64,000 nt of DNA from CAKZLS01 sp963771545 (GTDB lineage: Bacteria > Pseudomonadota > Alphaproteobacteria > Rhodospirillales > Defluviicoccaceae), in the NCBI GenBank assembly GCA_963771545.1, contig CAVYTX010000002.1, forward strand, positions 1,860,001 through 1,924,000, given 5' to 3'. Position 1 is the stretch's first letter; each line of letters opens with the position of its first letter. The translations under genes were made by a program, and so were the position numbers. Under the pieces are notes generated by a model. The model was not told where the DNA came from and did not search any database. It saw nothing but the letters and a program-made list of their open reading frames with translations. Below, one piece after another: positions 8,628 through 17,042 of this stretch.

Positions 8628-9899
8628 ATGGCCGTGCTGTTGGGCTGCATCGCCGACGACTTCACCGGCGGCACGGACCTGGCCGCCGTGCTCGCCCGCG
8701 GCGGCATGCGGACGGTCCAGGTGATCGGCGTTCCCAAGGACGCGGCGTCCCTGCCCGACGCCGACGCCGTGGTGGTGGCGCTGAAATCCCGCACCAGCCC
8801 GAAGATGGAGGCCCTCACCCAGTCCATGAACAGCGCCAACGCGCTGCTCGGCGCCGGCGCCCGGCAACTGTTCTTCAAGTACTGCTCCACGTTCAATTCC
8901 ACCGACGCCGGCAACATCGGCCCCGTCACCGAGGCCCTGCTTCTCCGCATGGGCAACGCCTTCACCATCGCGTGTCCCGCCTTTCCCGCGAACGGCCGCA
9001 CCGTCTATCAAGGCCACCTGTTCGTGGGCGACCGGCCGCTGGCGGAAAGCCCGCTCAAGGATCATCCGCTGACGCCGATGCGGGATTCCAACCTGGTCCG
9101 GGTGCTGCAACGCCAGACCCGTCTGCCCATCGGGCTGATCCCCTACGCCGACGTCGACCCGGGGCCGGACGCCATTGCCGCCGCCTTCGACGCGGCGCGG
9201 GCGGCGGGCACGCGGATCGCCATCGTCGACGCCCTCAACGAACGGCATCTCCGCGACATCGGCGCGGCCACCAGCCACCTGCCGCTGATCACCGGCGGCT
9301 CCGGGGTGGCCCTGGGCCTGCCCGACAATTTCCGCCGCCAGGGACTTCTGACCACGGCCGATCCGGTCGGTGACTTCGCCGCGCCCGAGGGACGCGCCGC
9401 CATCCTCGCCGGCAGTTGCTCCGCCGCCACCCGCGCCCAGATCGCCGCCGCCACCGCCGCCGGGGTGCCGGGCCTGGAGGTGGATCCGCTGGCCCTCGCG
9501 TCGGGGTCGCTGACCGCCGGCCATATCGTCGAGTGGGCGCGGAGCCGGGACACGGCCGGCCCGGTTCTGATCTATTCCAGCGCCGTCCCCGATGCCGTCG
9601 AGCGGGTGCAAGCCGAACTGGGCCGCGACGCCGCCGGAACCCTGGTGGAACGGACGCTGGCCGACGTTGCCACGCACCTGGTCGCGGGAGGTGTCACCCG
9701 GTTGATCGTCGCCGGCGGCGAGACGTCGGGCGCGGTGGTCGGCGCGCTCGGTATCCGCGCGCTGGCAATCGGCCCGGAGATCGACCCGGGCGTCCCCTGG
9801 ACCCGCGCCCTCGGCGCCCCGCCGCTGGCCCTGGCCCTTAAGTCCGGCAACTTCGGCGCGCCCGATTTCTTCCTGAAAGCCTGGGAGCTGTTGCCATGA
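8628..9899 (+). CDS. four-carbon acid sugar kinase family protein (OtnK/DtnK-like)
   Basis: ATP-dependent kinase of 423 residues (old name DUF1537). Members phosphorylate 3-oxo-tetronates or D-threonate. The N-terminal substrate domain begins LLGCIADDFTGGTDLA, the family's hallmark ADDFTG; the C-terminal nucleotide-binding domain has LIVAGGETSGAVVGALGI near residues 355-375. ATG at 8628 is preferred to GTG at 8622 because the GGGAGAGA ribosome site ends only two bases before the GTG. The stop overlaps the next start (ATGA at 9896-9899), so translation is coupled to the aldolase gene. The product would be a 4-phosphate for the next enzyme. Confidence 0.88.
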   Translation: MAVLLGCIADDFTGGTDLAAVLARGGMRTVQVIGVPKDAASLPDADAVVVALKSRTSPKMEALTQSMNSANALLGAGARQLFFKYCSTFNSTDAGNIGPVTEALLLRMGNAFTIACPAFPANGRTVYQGHLFVGDRPLAESPLKDHPLTPMRDSNLVRVLQRQTRLPIGLIPYADVDPGPDAIAAAFDAARAAGTRIAIVDALNERHLRDIGAATSHLPLITGGSGVALGLPDNFRRQGLLTTADPVGDFAAPEGRAAILAGSCSAATRAQIAAATAAGVPGLEVDPLALASGSLTAGHIVEWARSRDTAGPVLIYSSAVPDAVERVQAELGRDAAGTLVERTLADVATHLVAGGVTRLIVAGGETSGAVVGALGIRALAIGPEIDPGVPWTRALGAPPLALALKSGNFGAPDFFLKAWELLP

Positions 9900-10534
9900 A
9901 CCCCGAAACAAAAATCCGCGACACTATCTGTTCCCTGGCCAAATCCCTGTTCGACCGCGGCCTGACCTTCGGCAGCACCGGCAACATCAGTGTGCGGCTC
10001 GACGGCGGCGGCTGGCTGATGACCCCCACCAACGCATCCATGGGGAACCTCGACCCGGCCCGGCTGTCGCGCCTCGACGACACCGGCGATCACGTCGCCG
10101 GCGACCCGCCCACCAAGGAGTCGTTTCTCCATGTCACCATGTACCGGCAACGCCCGGACGCCCGCGCCGTCGTCCACCTGCATTCCACCCATTCGGTGGC
10201 CGTCAGCGCGCTCGCCGAGGTCGATCCCGAGGACGTGCTGCCGCCGATCACCGCCTATTACATCATGCGGGTCGGCCGGCTGCCGCTGGTCCCCTACTTC
10301 CCCCCCGGCGACAAAGCGCTCGCCGGCGCCGTCGGCCAGCTCGCGGGAAAGCACCACGCCGTCCTGCTCGCCAACCACGGCCCCCTGGTCGCCGGAACCA
10401 GCCTGGAGAACGCCGTCTACGCCACCGAGGAACTGGAGGAAACGGCCAGGCTCTATCTCATGCTCCGCGGCACGGCGCCGCGGCTGTTGACCCCCGAGCA
10501 GGTCGCCGAGCTCCGCCACCGGTTCGGCGGCTGA
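9896..10534 (+). CDS. otnC: class II aldolase/adducin family protein, OtnC-like 3-oxo-tetronate-4-phosphate decarboxylase
   Basis: Zinc-dependent protein of 212 residues. Visible features are FGSTGNISVR (phosphate-binding loop), LMTPTNASMG, the acidic residue in PTKESFLHVTMY, the zinc ligands in VVHLHSTHSVAVSAL, and the third ligand in LLANHGPLVAGTSLENAVYATEELEE. These match OtnC (YgbL), which decarboxylates 3-oxo-tetronate 4-phosphate to dihydroxyacetone phosphate. Translational overlap with the kinase gene supports a joint pathway. A fuculose-phosphate-type aldolase is the alternative. Confidence 0.83.
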   Translation: MNPETKIRDTICSLAKSLFDRGLTFGSTGNISVRLDGGGWLMTPTNASMGNLDPARLSRLDDTGDHVAGDPPTKESFLHVTMYRQRPDARAVVHLHSTHSVAVSALAEVDPEDVLPPITAYYIMRVGRLPLVPYFPPGDKALAGAVGQLAGKHHAVLLANHGPLVAGTSLENAVYATEELEETARLYLMLRGTAPRLLTPEQVAELRHRFGG

Positions 10535-10556
10535 AAGCCCGTAGAGGACGCCCTAC

Positions 10557-10850
10557 ATGTACGTCGTCACCGTGACCTTCGAAATCTACCCCGCCCATGT
10601 GACCGCCTTTCGCGAGGCCGTCCTCACCCAGGCCCGCAACTCACTGGACAGCGAGGAGGCGTGCCGGCGCTTCGATGTCTGCTTCGACCCCACGCGCCCC
10701 GACCGCGTCTTCCTCTACGAGCTCTACGACACCGCCAGCGCCTTCCAGGCCCACATGAAAAGCCATCACTTCACGTCGTTCAACGCCACCGTAACCCCCT
10801 GGGTCCGCCACAAACAGGCGGATACCTGGGAGCTGACCGGCCCCGCGTAA
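10557..10850 (+). CDS. putative quinol monooxygenase (ABM domain), LsrG/YgiN-like
   Basis: A 97-residue dimeric alpha-beta barrel protein: MYVVTVTFEIYPAHVTAF at the start, then CRRFDVCFDPTRPDRVFLYELYDTASAFQAHMKSHHF, the typical ABM pattern. Such proteins act on quinols or, as LsrG, isomerise phosphorylated autoinducer-2, a C5 sugar-like phosphate. It follows the aldolase gene by 22 bases and probably belongs to the operon, where it could process or detoxify a reactive keto intermediate. Function beyond the fold is inference. Confidence 0.75.
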   Translation: MYVVTVTFEIYPAHVTAFREAVLTQARNSLDSEEACRRFDVCFDPTRPDRVFLYELYDTASAFQAHMKSHHFTSFNATVTPWVRHKQADTWELTGPA

Positions 10851-10885
10851 GGAAGAGGTCCGAGGGGGTTTCCCCCTCACCCCCC

Positions 10886-10910
10886 ATACCAACCTTCGTT
10901 GATAGTGACC
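10886..10910 (+). repeat. dispersed intergenic repeat, ATACCAACGGTCGTTGAT family, copy 1 (diverged)
   Basis: ATACCAACcttCGTTGATagTGACC matches the family best seen at 25355-25387 except at the central bases. It lies in the 250-base gap between the sugar-acid operon and the IS4 element, where nothing else is recognised. Confidence 0.5.
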
Positions 10911-11103
10911 CATTGTGATCGCGTTTCCCGTTTCCTCGGCGGGGCTTTGGGGGACCGTGGCCCCCGACGCGCCGCGCCCGGCCTTTGAGCGCCGGAAAAT
11001 ATATACCATTTGTTGACTTTGTCGGCCGTTTTGTCTACCTCCGTTTCGCTTCCGTGGCGCTTAAGTCGTTGAGTCCAAACGAAACTTATTCGGCCCGAAT
11101 GTG

Positions 11104-12275
11104 AAAGGTCACGCTACACGACAGTCTAGCTGAGAGGCCGAGAGTGTGCTGTTCTGGACAATTCTGTCTTGCGAACGGAGCCGTTCATGAACCGAAATCG
11201 CGCCATCTTGATCTCGGCAAGTCGCGTGTGGAAACGTTGGCGTTGCTGATTTTGGGTATGGTCAACGGCCGCACGGTCAATCTGAGTCACATTGCCAGCC
11301 AGCTTTCCGGGACCGCTTCGATCCCATCGGCGTATCGCCGCCTGCAGCGATTTTTCCAGTATGTGCGCCTCGACGGGAACTGGTCGGCGCCGCTCATTGT
11401 CAAGTGGCTGGGGATCAAGCCGCCTTGGGTCCTGTGCCTGGATCGGACCAACTGGAAGATCGGCCGCCGTGACGTCAACATCCTGACGCTGGCGATCACC
11501 ACGCGGCGGGTGCGCATCCCGCTGATGTGGACGCTGCTGCCCAGCGGCGGATGCAGCACCCAGGATGACCGCATCGACTTGATGCGTCGCTACCTCGCCA
11601 TCTTCGATCCCGCCTCGATCTCCTGGCTCCTCGCCGACCGCGAGTTCATCGGCGTCAGGTGGATGGAATTCCTGTTGAAAAACAAAATCATCTTCGCCAT
11701 CCGGCTGAAGGAGGACACCGTCATCTATCTCGAGGACGGTCACACCTATCAATTCAAAAGCCTCTTGCGCACGCGCCGGAAAGCCAAGCAGATCCTGGCG
11801 CGGCCGGGACGTCTCGCCGCCATGACCGACTGCCCGGGACTGCCTCTCACCTTCGCGGCCAAGCGCCTCGCCGACGATGAGTTCCTGATCGTCGCCACCA
11901 ACGGACCCACCGACAAGGCCCTCCACATCTACAGGAAACGGTGGCAGATCGAATGCTTGTTTGGCGACAGCAAAACCCGTGGTCTCAACATGGAAGACAC
12001 ACGCATCACCGACCCGGCCAAACTCAACACCCTACTCATCATCATCTCTCTCGCCATGGCCTGGGCTCACATTACCGCCGCCGCCGCTCAGGCCGGCGCC
12101 GCCATCAAAAAACGCGCCCACGGATACCGCTACAAATCCTGGTTTCGCCTCGGCTTCGACCTCCTACGAAACTGGATCCTCCACCAACCCGACAAAGCCG
12201 CACATACCTGGACACGAACTTGGCCAAAGCGACGCCTCAATCCAAAAACCAGCAGAGTCGTGTAGTGTGCCCTTA
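11104..12275 (+). mobile_element. IS4-family insertion sequence
   Basis: About 1.17 kb with imperfect terminal inverted repeats: the left end contains CACGCTACACGAC (11110-11122) and the right end its near complement GTCGTGTAGTGTG (12257-12269); over 19 bases 16 match. One transposase gene fills the element. A clear target duplication was not identified, so the outer ends are accurate only to a few bases. Confidence 0.75.
11144..12265 (+). CDS. IS4 family transposase
   Basis: DDE transposase of 373 residues. The catalytic triad is visible: Asp in WVLCLDRTNWKIG, Asp in SWLLADREFIG, and Glu in KRWQIECLFGDSKTRGLNME (the YREK-like motif of IS4). It starts with GTG at 11144; no in-frame ATG precedes the conserved region. 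The gene is full length with no frame shift, so the element may be active. Confidence 0.9.
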   Translation: MCCSGQFCLANGAVHEPKSRHLDLGKSRVETLALLILGMVNGRTVNLSHIASQLSGTASIPSAYRRLQRFFQYVRLDGNWSAPLIVKWLGIKPPWVLCLDRTNWKIGRRDVNILTLAITTRRVRIPLMWTLLPSGGCSTQDDRIDLMRRYLAIFDPASISWLLADREFIGVRWMEFLLKNKIIFAIRLKEDTVIYLEDGHTYQFKSLLRTRRKAKQILARPGRLAAMTDCPGLPLTFAAKRLADDEFLIVATNGPTDKALHIYRKRWQIECLFGDSKTRGLNMEDTRITDPAKLNTLLIIISLAMAWAHITAAAAQAGAAIKKRAHGYRYKSWFRLGFDLLRNWILHQPDKAAHTWTRTWPKRRLNPKTSRVV

Positions 12276-12777
12276 CCGGGACAATCGCGGCGACCCAAAT
12301 CTCGGAACATGGCACTGGGATCTTTTCGCGCCCCGTCGATAGTCGCATCGGAGACGGTCTTCGTCCCGTTCTGCCGGTATCCGGGCCGAAATCGTTGACC
12401 CTGTCAGCGCTGGCGGAGCAAAAGGAACTGGGTTCGAACCTTCTCTGTTTTTCTCATTTATTTTCAATGGCTTGAATGACGCCATCCGCGAAAACACTCA
12501 TCCGTCATCATTAACCCCAACAACGGCTCGGCGTCTTCAACCGAGTTAGGAATGGTTTGCAATCAGGAATCAAGCGGGAGCAACTGGCGAGAAAGCCGAC
12601 CTTCGCACACTCGCTTCCGGTGCTGAGGGTATTGCGGCCGTGGCCTGCCCTGGGTCGGTAGGGGAAAGTGTAGCCAGGAGCCAACGTCTCGGCATAGTGG
12701 CAAGTCACGTACGGCCACGCCAAGCCGACCAACGGCGAGCGCGGGACTTACTGCCCTCACGCCCTGTCTATTGTCCG
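12276..12777. other. non-coding gap holding dispersed repeat copy A
   Basis: No gene is supported between the IS4 element and the SRPBCC gene. The part 12623-12680 is one of three copies of a dispersed repeat (listed separately). The rest shows nothing recognised; GGTTCGAACC at about 12430 resembles a tRNA T-arm but no tRNA folds around it. Confidence 0.5.
12623..12680 (+). repeat. dispersed intergenic repeat with CTGAGGGTATTGC core, copy A
   Basis: Starts CTGAGGGTATTGCGGCCGTG, contains a GC-rich imperfect inverted repeat around GGTCGGTAGGGG, and ends TAGCCAGGAG. The same order of blocks appears at 13519-13573 and 16874-16930. Confidence 0.65.
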
Positions 12778-13188
12778 TCAGCCGCCGAGCAGCTTCTGTA
12801 GGTTATCGAAGCCCGCTTGGTAAATTCCTTGGATGGTCGCGATCGCATCGCCCTCGGACGCCCCCGACGGCTCAAAGTTGCTTGACCACTCGACTTTGGC
12901 GCCGCCCTCCTCGTCCCGGACCGTGATTGTCGCCCTATAATTGGCGACAGGAAGAGGTCCTGAGTTAATTTCGTAGGAGTAAGTGCGCGCCCCATCGTCA
13001 TGGTGATCGAGCGTCTCGACTATCTCGCCTCCGCCAACAAGGTGTAACCTTCGGACCTCGCCGCCGCCTTCCACCTCGCTCTTCTCAATCGCCGGGTGCC
13101 AATCGGCAAGCGCGTTCCAGCCGCCGACCAGCTTCCACACTTGGTCCGCTGGTGCGTAGAGTTTAGTCGACATCGATACATCTGCCAT
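12778..13188 (-). CDS. SRPBCC family protein (polyketide cyclase/START-like fold)
   Basis: A 136-residue small ligand-binding protein: MADVSMSTKLYAPADQVWKLVGGWNALADWHPAI is the typical SRPBCC opening (quoted in pieces: APADQVWKLVG, LADWHPAIEKSE), followed by RTYSYEINSGPLPVANYRAT and VEWSSNFEP. It probably binds a hydrophobic ligand in the cytoplasm; no enzyme activity can be assigned. The ATG at 13188 follows TGGAGGCAACGTC, a good ribosome site, whereas longer in-frame starts lack one. It stands alone between repeats and mobile elements. Confidence 0.8.
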   Translation of the reverse strand: MADVSMSTKLYAPADQVWKLVGGWNALADWHPAIEKSEVEGGGEVRRLHLVGGGEIVETLDHHDDGARTYSYEINSGPLPVANYRATITVRDEEGGAKVEWSSNFEPSGASEGDAIATIQGIYQAGFDNLQKLLGG

Positions 13189-13656
13189 GACGTTGCCTCC
13201 AGAGAAAGTCTGAATGGGATGGCTGCCCGTTCTCCGAACCGGCATCACTCTCGCTTCGCGCAACGGCGCGTTTGACTTATGCATCCCCCACGGTTGGGCA
13301 TCCCTAATGGCATGCAGCGGCATCCCTAGGCCTTTGGGCTTTAACCGCGACCGTATCATCAACGAATAATTATCTTATCACATTCAGGCACCTACAAACA
13401 ACTTGGCGGCCGAGGGGCTGGTCGCTTGGCCAAACCTCCGTCAACTCATCAGGCGATAGTCCAGGTCAGGTCAGGGTAATCATTGAAGGTTCTCGTCACC
13501 CTGAAAAGTGGTCCGCATCTGGGGGTATTGCCGCTGTTGCCGGCTCAGGGCCGGCAGGGGAAGGTGTAGCCATAAGCGGCCCAAGTGTTTTCTAGACTGG
13601 GCGAGAGTTGAGTGGTTCTAATCGCAGGGTTCATACCAAGTGGAGGGATTCCTAAA
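13189..13656. other. non-coding gap holding dispersed repeat copy B
   Basis: No gene is supported. It should carry the promoters of the two divergent genes at its edges, but no clear -35/-10 pair was identified. The segment 13519-13573 is a repeat copy. Confidence 0.45.
13519..13573 (+). repeat. dispersed intergenic repeat with CTGAGGGTATTGC core, copy B
   Basis: Starts CTGGGGGTATTGCCGCTGTT, has a perfect small hairpin TGCCGGC-tcagg-GCCGGCA, and ends GTGTAGCCATAAG, matching copies A and C block by block. Confidence 0.65.
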
Positions 13657-14334
13657 ATGGGTGCCGAGAGTTCTGATAAGCGCTCTGATGCTGAAGTAAT
13701 TGCATCGATTAAAAGCCACATCGAAAAGATAGAGGGTTACCGAGTCCAGCAATTCCCGCCTGTTGAAATGAAACCAGGGGCAAAACTTCTTAGGTTAGTT
13801 GCACTTTGGAAAAGCGGCTTGGCGTTCAGGTTAGTCGATATTGCCGAAGCCTCTTTAGCATTTTTTTCAAGCGGTCGAATTGTTCCTGGCTGCATCTTGG
13901 CGCGCTCGGCCGCAGAAACGATTGCCGGCGTGAATATGCTTAGCAGACGAATTTTGGAGATCAAAAAATCTGAACAGTTCGAGGAATTGTTTGAATTTCT
14001 CATGCAGCTCGCTTTTGGCAGCCGAGACCAATCATCGAATTACAAAGCCTTAAACGTGCTGACGATGCTGAACCACCTCGACAAGAAGTTCGGGATTGTC
14101 ATGAGTCAATATGATCACCTGAGCGAATATACACACCCCAACCTCAAGGGCGGTCTCATGGCTTATTCGAAAATCGGTGGCGAATCGTTGAGTGCAGAGC
14201 TTGGTATCAATCCTGGTGCCCTCCCAGTCGTCCCTTTCGGAATGGGTCAGCTTGAGTTGATTCTCATGATTGGAAACGATGTCTACGAAGCCCTCGAGAA
14301 AGCCTCAAACAGGGTATCCACTTCGCTCTCGTAA
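13657..14334 (+). pseudogene. unrecognised cytoplasmic protein, 3' end cut off by IS1595 (and then IS3)
   Basis: As it stands the frame encodes 225 residues, of which the last few (VSTSLS) come from the IS1595 terminal repeat. The ATG at 13657 follows GGAGGGA (13642-13648). The protein is mostly alpha-helical with a central motif YDHLSEYTHPNLKGG and no signal peptide or membrane segment; I do not recognise the family with confidence. IS1595 sits between two copies of GCCTCAAA (14302-14309, 15349-15356) and IS3 between two copies of GTC (15394-15396, 16750-16752). Removing both restores an open frame ending EKASKDFEEIVWRLAPEVYLD with stop at 16762-16764, 234 residues. Loss of 17 C-terminal residues may or may not destroy function. 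Confidence 0.75.
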
Positions 14335-15348
14335 TGACAATATGTGGGGATGGCCGAGCAAGCAGCCCATCCCGTTGGCGGCATCGACTATCCACGCACG
14401 CTTCAGCAATTCGATGAGTGGTTTTCTTCCGAGACCGCCTGTGCGGATTATCTTCGGCGTGTTCGTTGGCCGGAAGGTTTCCGCTGTCCGGCCTGCGGGG
14501 CGACGGTGGCATGGACGACGGCCCGGGGCCAGCTTCGATGCGGTGGATGCGATCGCCAAACATCGCCGACGGCGGGGACGGTTTTCGAGGGAACGCGGAA
14601 GCCGTTGCGGCTCTGGTTCCAGGCGATGTGGTACGTGACGAATCAGAAGCATGGGGTCAGTGCCCTGGGGGTGCAGAGGATCCTTGGCCTTGGCAGCTAC
14701 CAGACGGCTTGGGCGTGGCTTCATAAGCTTCGCCGCGCCATGGTTCGCCCGGGCAGAGACCTTCTGGAGGGCGATGTTGAGGTTGACGAAACCTACGTTG
14801 GCGGCCATGAGACTGGCGTTATCGGTCGCAAAACAAAGAAAAAATCGATTGTCGCGATGGCCGCTGAAATCCGCGGGCGGGGCACCGGTCGTATCCGCAT
14901 GGCGTGTGTCCGAGACGTATCTGCCGAGAGCCTCGTTCCGTTCGTCCAAACGTCCGTATGCCCAGGTGCGACGGTTCGAACCGACGGCTGGCGAGCCTAC
15001 AACGGTCTCACGGACGTCGGCTTCGAACACCTGCCGAAGAACATTTCCGCCAGCGGCGACCCAGCCCATATCGTCATGCCTCGTGTTCACCGCGTTGCCG
15101 CTCTCTTCGATCGGTGGTGGCTGGGAATTCACCATGGGGCCATCCGTTCCTCCCAGCTCGACTACTACCTCGACGAATTTACATTCCGTTTCAACCGTCG
15201 CCGATCGAAAGCTCGCGGCCTCTTGTTCTACCGTCTTCTCCAGCAAGCCGCGCAACTGCAACCCGTGCCATACAAGACGCTCGTGGGCGGAAAGCTCAAC
15301 GGTCACACCCAAATCTAGACCTTACGAGAGCGAAGTGGATACCCTATA
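14310..15348 (+). mobile_element. IS1595-family insertion sequence
   Basis: Terminal inverted repeats of 24 perfectly matched bases, AGGGTATCCACTTCG... at the left (14311-14334) and its complement at the right (15322-15345), enclose a single transposase gene. The element is flanked by an 8-bp direct repeat GCCTCAAA, the target duplication length usual for this family. One to three extra bases lie between the inverted repeats and the duplications. Confidence 0.9.
14344..15318 (+). CDS. IS1595 family transposase
   Basis: Transposase of 324 residues with an N-terminal zinc ribbon (FRCPACGATV and LRCGGCDRQ) and the DDE-like ISXO2 domain: Asp in VEVDETYVGGH, Asp in VRTDGWRAYNG, and the C-terminal helix with LDYYLDEFTFRFNRR. 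GTG at 14344 or ATG at 14350 can start it. The gene is intact. Confidence 0.92.
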   Translation: MGMAEQAAHPVGGIDYPRTLQQFDEWFSSETACADYLRRVRWPEGFRCPACGATVAWTTARGQLRCGGCDRQTSPTAGTVFEGTRKPLRLWFQAMWYVTNQKHGVSALGVQRILGLGSYQTAWAWLHKLRRAMVRPGRDLLEGDVEVDETYVGGHETGVIGRKTKKKSIVAMAAEIRGRGTGRIRMACVRDVSAESLVPFVQTSVCPGATVRTDGWRAYNGLTDVGFEHLPKNISASGDPAHIVMPRVHRVAALFDRWWLGIHHGAIRSSQLDYYLDEFTFRFNRRRSKARGLLFYRLLQQAAQLQPVPYKTLVGGKLNGHTQI

Positions 15349-15356
15349 GCCTCAAA

Positions 15357-15396
15357 AGACTTTGAGGAAATTGTTTGGCGATTGGCGCCAGAAGTC
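15357..15396 (+). pseudogene. orphaned 3' segment of the IS-interrupted gene
   Basis: Forty bases between the two IS elements read on in the frame of the gene at 13657 as KDFEEIVWRLAPEV once IS1595 and one target copy are removed. The last codons (YLD and stop) lie beyond IS3 at 16753-16764. Confidence 0.65.
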
Positions 15397-15458
15397 TGAG
15401 GTGGTCCCACTTTGTTGGACAGCTTGGCGGCGAAGTTAAGGTGTATTCCGGTTTGTGA

Positions 15459-16403
15459 TCATGCCGCCAAAAATCTGTTTATCACATCCTGGTGCTGCTG
15501 TTGAGCCTGTGGGGATGTGGGTAAGCCGTCAGGCTTATCCATCGTATCCACGGGCCGCCCGGCCCGGTAGGCCTCCGCTGGGGTTTGGCCGTCAAGCGCC
15601 GAATGGGGCCGCTCGGTATTGTAGAAGTCGATCCATTCGCCGATGACCCGTTCGGCCTTGAAGCCGTCGGTCAGTTCGTGCAGGTAGACGGCCTCGTACT
15701 TGAGCGACCGCCAGAGGCGCTCGATGAAGATGTTGTCCATGCACCGGCCCCGCCCATCCATGGAGATCGTGATGCCCGCGTTCTTGAGCGTCGCGGTGAA
15801 GTCGAGGCTGGTGAATTGGCTGCCCTGATCCGTATTGAAGATCTCCGGCCGGCCGGATCGGGCCAGTGCCTGCCGCAAGGCCTCCACACAGAACCCGGCA
15901 TCCATGGTGTTCGACAGCCGCCAAGCCAGAACGTGGCGCGTCGCCCAGTCCATGATCGCGACCAGATACAGGAAGCCGCGCTGGACGGGGATATATGTGA
16001 TATCGGCGCACCAGACCTGATTGGCTCGGTCGATGGCCAGCCCGTTGAGCAGATAAGGATAAATCCGGTGCGCCGGATGCGGCACGCTGGTTCTCGGCGC
16101 CTGGTAGATGGCCTCCAAGCCCATCAACCGCATCAAACGGCGCACCCGGTGGCGGCCGACGCCGACGCCTTCGCGTCGTAACTGGCGCGCCATCTGACGG
16201 GAGCCGTAGAATGGATACTTGAGAAACAGCTCGTCGATCCGACGCATCAGCGCCAGGTTCTCCGAGTTCTCGCCCCCATTGGCGCCATGACGGGGCGCGT
16301 AATAGAACGACGACCGGCTGATCGACAGCAATCGGCATCGACGGCTCAAGCTCAAATCGAGATGGTCGCGCGCGATCATCGCCTTGCGCTCCTCCCGGCT
16401 CAT
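15459..16403 (-). CDS. IS3 family transposase OrfB
   Basis: Integrase-core protein of 314 residues with an HTH_21-type region (FYGSRQMARQLRREG) and the catalytic DDE: Asp in WCADITYIPVQRG, Asp in IFNTDQGSQFTS, Glu in MDNIFIERLWRSLKYE. It overlaps orfA by ATGA at 16400-16403, so it is either translated by coupling or made as an OrfAB fusion by frameshifting. Intact. Confidence 0.95.
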   Translation of the reverse strand: MSREERKAMIARDHLDLSLSRRCRLLSISRSSFYYAPRHGANGGENSENLALMRRIDELFLKYPFYGSRQMARQLRREGVGVGRHRVRRLMRLMGLEAIYQAPRTSVPHPAHRIYPYLLNGLAIDRANQVWCADITYIPVQRGFLYLVAIMDWATRHVLAWRLSNTMDAGFCVEALRQALARSGRPEIFNTDQGSQFTSLDFTATLKNAGITISMDGRGRCMDNIFIERLWRSLKYEAVYLHELTDGFKAERVIGEWIDFYNTERPHSALDGQTPAEAYRAGRPVDTMDKPDGLPTSPQAQQQHQDVINRFLAA

Positions 16404-16681
16404 CGCTTGACCCCTCTGGCCAAAAAATCCCGTTCCACCGTCAACTCGCCGATCTTGGCGTGAAGGTCGCGGACCTCGGCGTCATGGTCGCGGCCAGCCC
16501 GGGCGGCGCCGTTCGAAAACACCGCCCCCAGTCCGTCCATCGCCTGGCGCTTCCACGTGCTCACTTGGTTCGGATGCACCTTGTGCTTGGACGCAATCTC
16601 CTGGATCGTCTTGTCGCCCCGTAGCGCTTCCAGCGCCACCTTCGCCTTGAAATCTGCCGTAAACCGGCGGCGTGTCGTCAT
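16400..16681 (-). CDS. IS3 family transposase OrfA
   Basis: A 93-residue helix-turn-helix protein, RRRFTADFKAKVALEAL followed by IQEIASKHKVHPNQVSTWKRQ and a C-terminal leucine-zipper-like stretch ending VERDFLARGVKR. It binds the element's ends and forms the N-terminal part of the transposase. Confidence 0.94.
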   Translation of the reverse strand: MTTRRRFTADFKAKVALEALRGDKTIQEIASKHKVHPNQVSTWKRQAMDGLGAVFSNGAARAGRDHDAEVRDLHAKIGELTVERDFLARGVKR

Positions 16682-16873
16682 CTTCGTATTCCTCCGTCAA
16701 TCGGTGGAATACACCTTAACAAACTGTCCGATTTCCTGGGACCACCTCAGTCTACCTTGATTAATTCGCTTCTAGGAACTTGGAAGCGTAAACGAGGTCC
16801 AGGTCGATCACATTCTCATTTCGGCAGTGGGTCAAAAGTGACGGTCGGGGCAGCTCGGCGGTTCCGTCTGCAG

Positions 16874-16930
16874 CTGAGGGTATTGCTGCCGTGCCTTACC
16901 CCAGGCCGACAGGGGGAGATTTAGCCAGGA
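16874..16930 (+). repeat. dispersed intergenic repeat with CTGAGGGTATTGC core, copy C
   Basis: Starts CTGAGGGTATTGCTGCCGTG, continues with an imperfect hairpin around AGGCCGACAGGGGG and ends TTAGCCAGGA. It lies in the 278-base gap after IS3 that otherwise shows nothing. Confidence 0.65.
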
Positions 16931-17042
16931 CCAGCCAAGGGCATTAGCTAAAGCCGCATAGTAAGGCTGTAGCAACGTTTGCAGACCGCACCAGTATCCG
17001 TATATGCTGAACACTCTGCAGCGCACCACGGCCACCTGTACC

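Larger units (their letters stand above)
15397..16749 (-). mobile_element. IS3-family insertion sequence
   Basis: The ends are TGAGGTGGTCCCA (15397-15409) and the exact complement TGGGACCACCTCA (16737-16749), extended as imperfect repeats to about 26 bases (GGACAG shared inside). A 3-bp target duplication GTC flanks it (15394-15396 and 16750-16752). It carries orfA and orfB on the minus strand in the usual IS3 order. Confidence 0.93.

Noticed and set aside
7440..9911. 823-codon open frame on the minus strand across the sugar-acid operon
   Set aside because: It is antisense to two well-recognised genes, has no family similarity and Gly/Arg/Val-rich content typical of shadow frames in GC-rich DNA.
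12400..12450. GGTTCGAACC resembling a tRNA T-arm
   Set aside because: No acceptor, D or anticodon arms fold around it and no CCA end is present.
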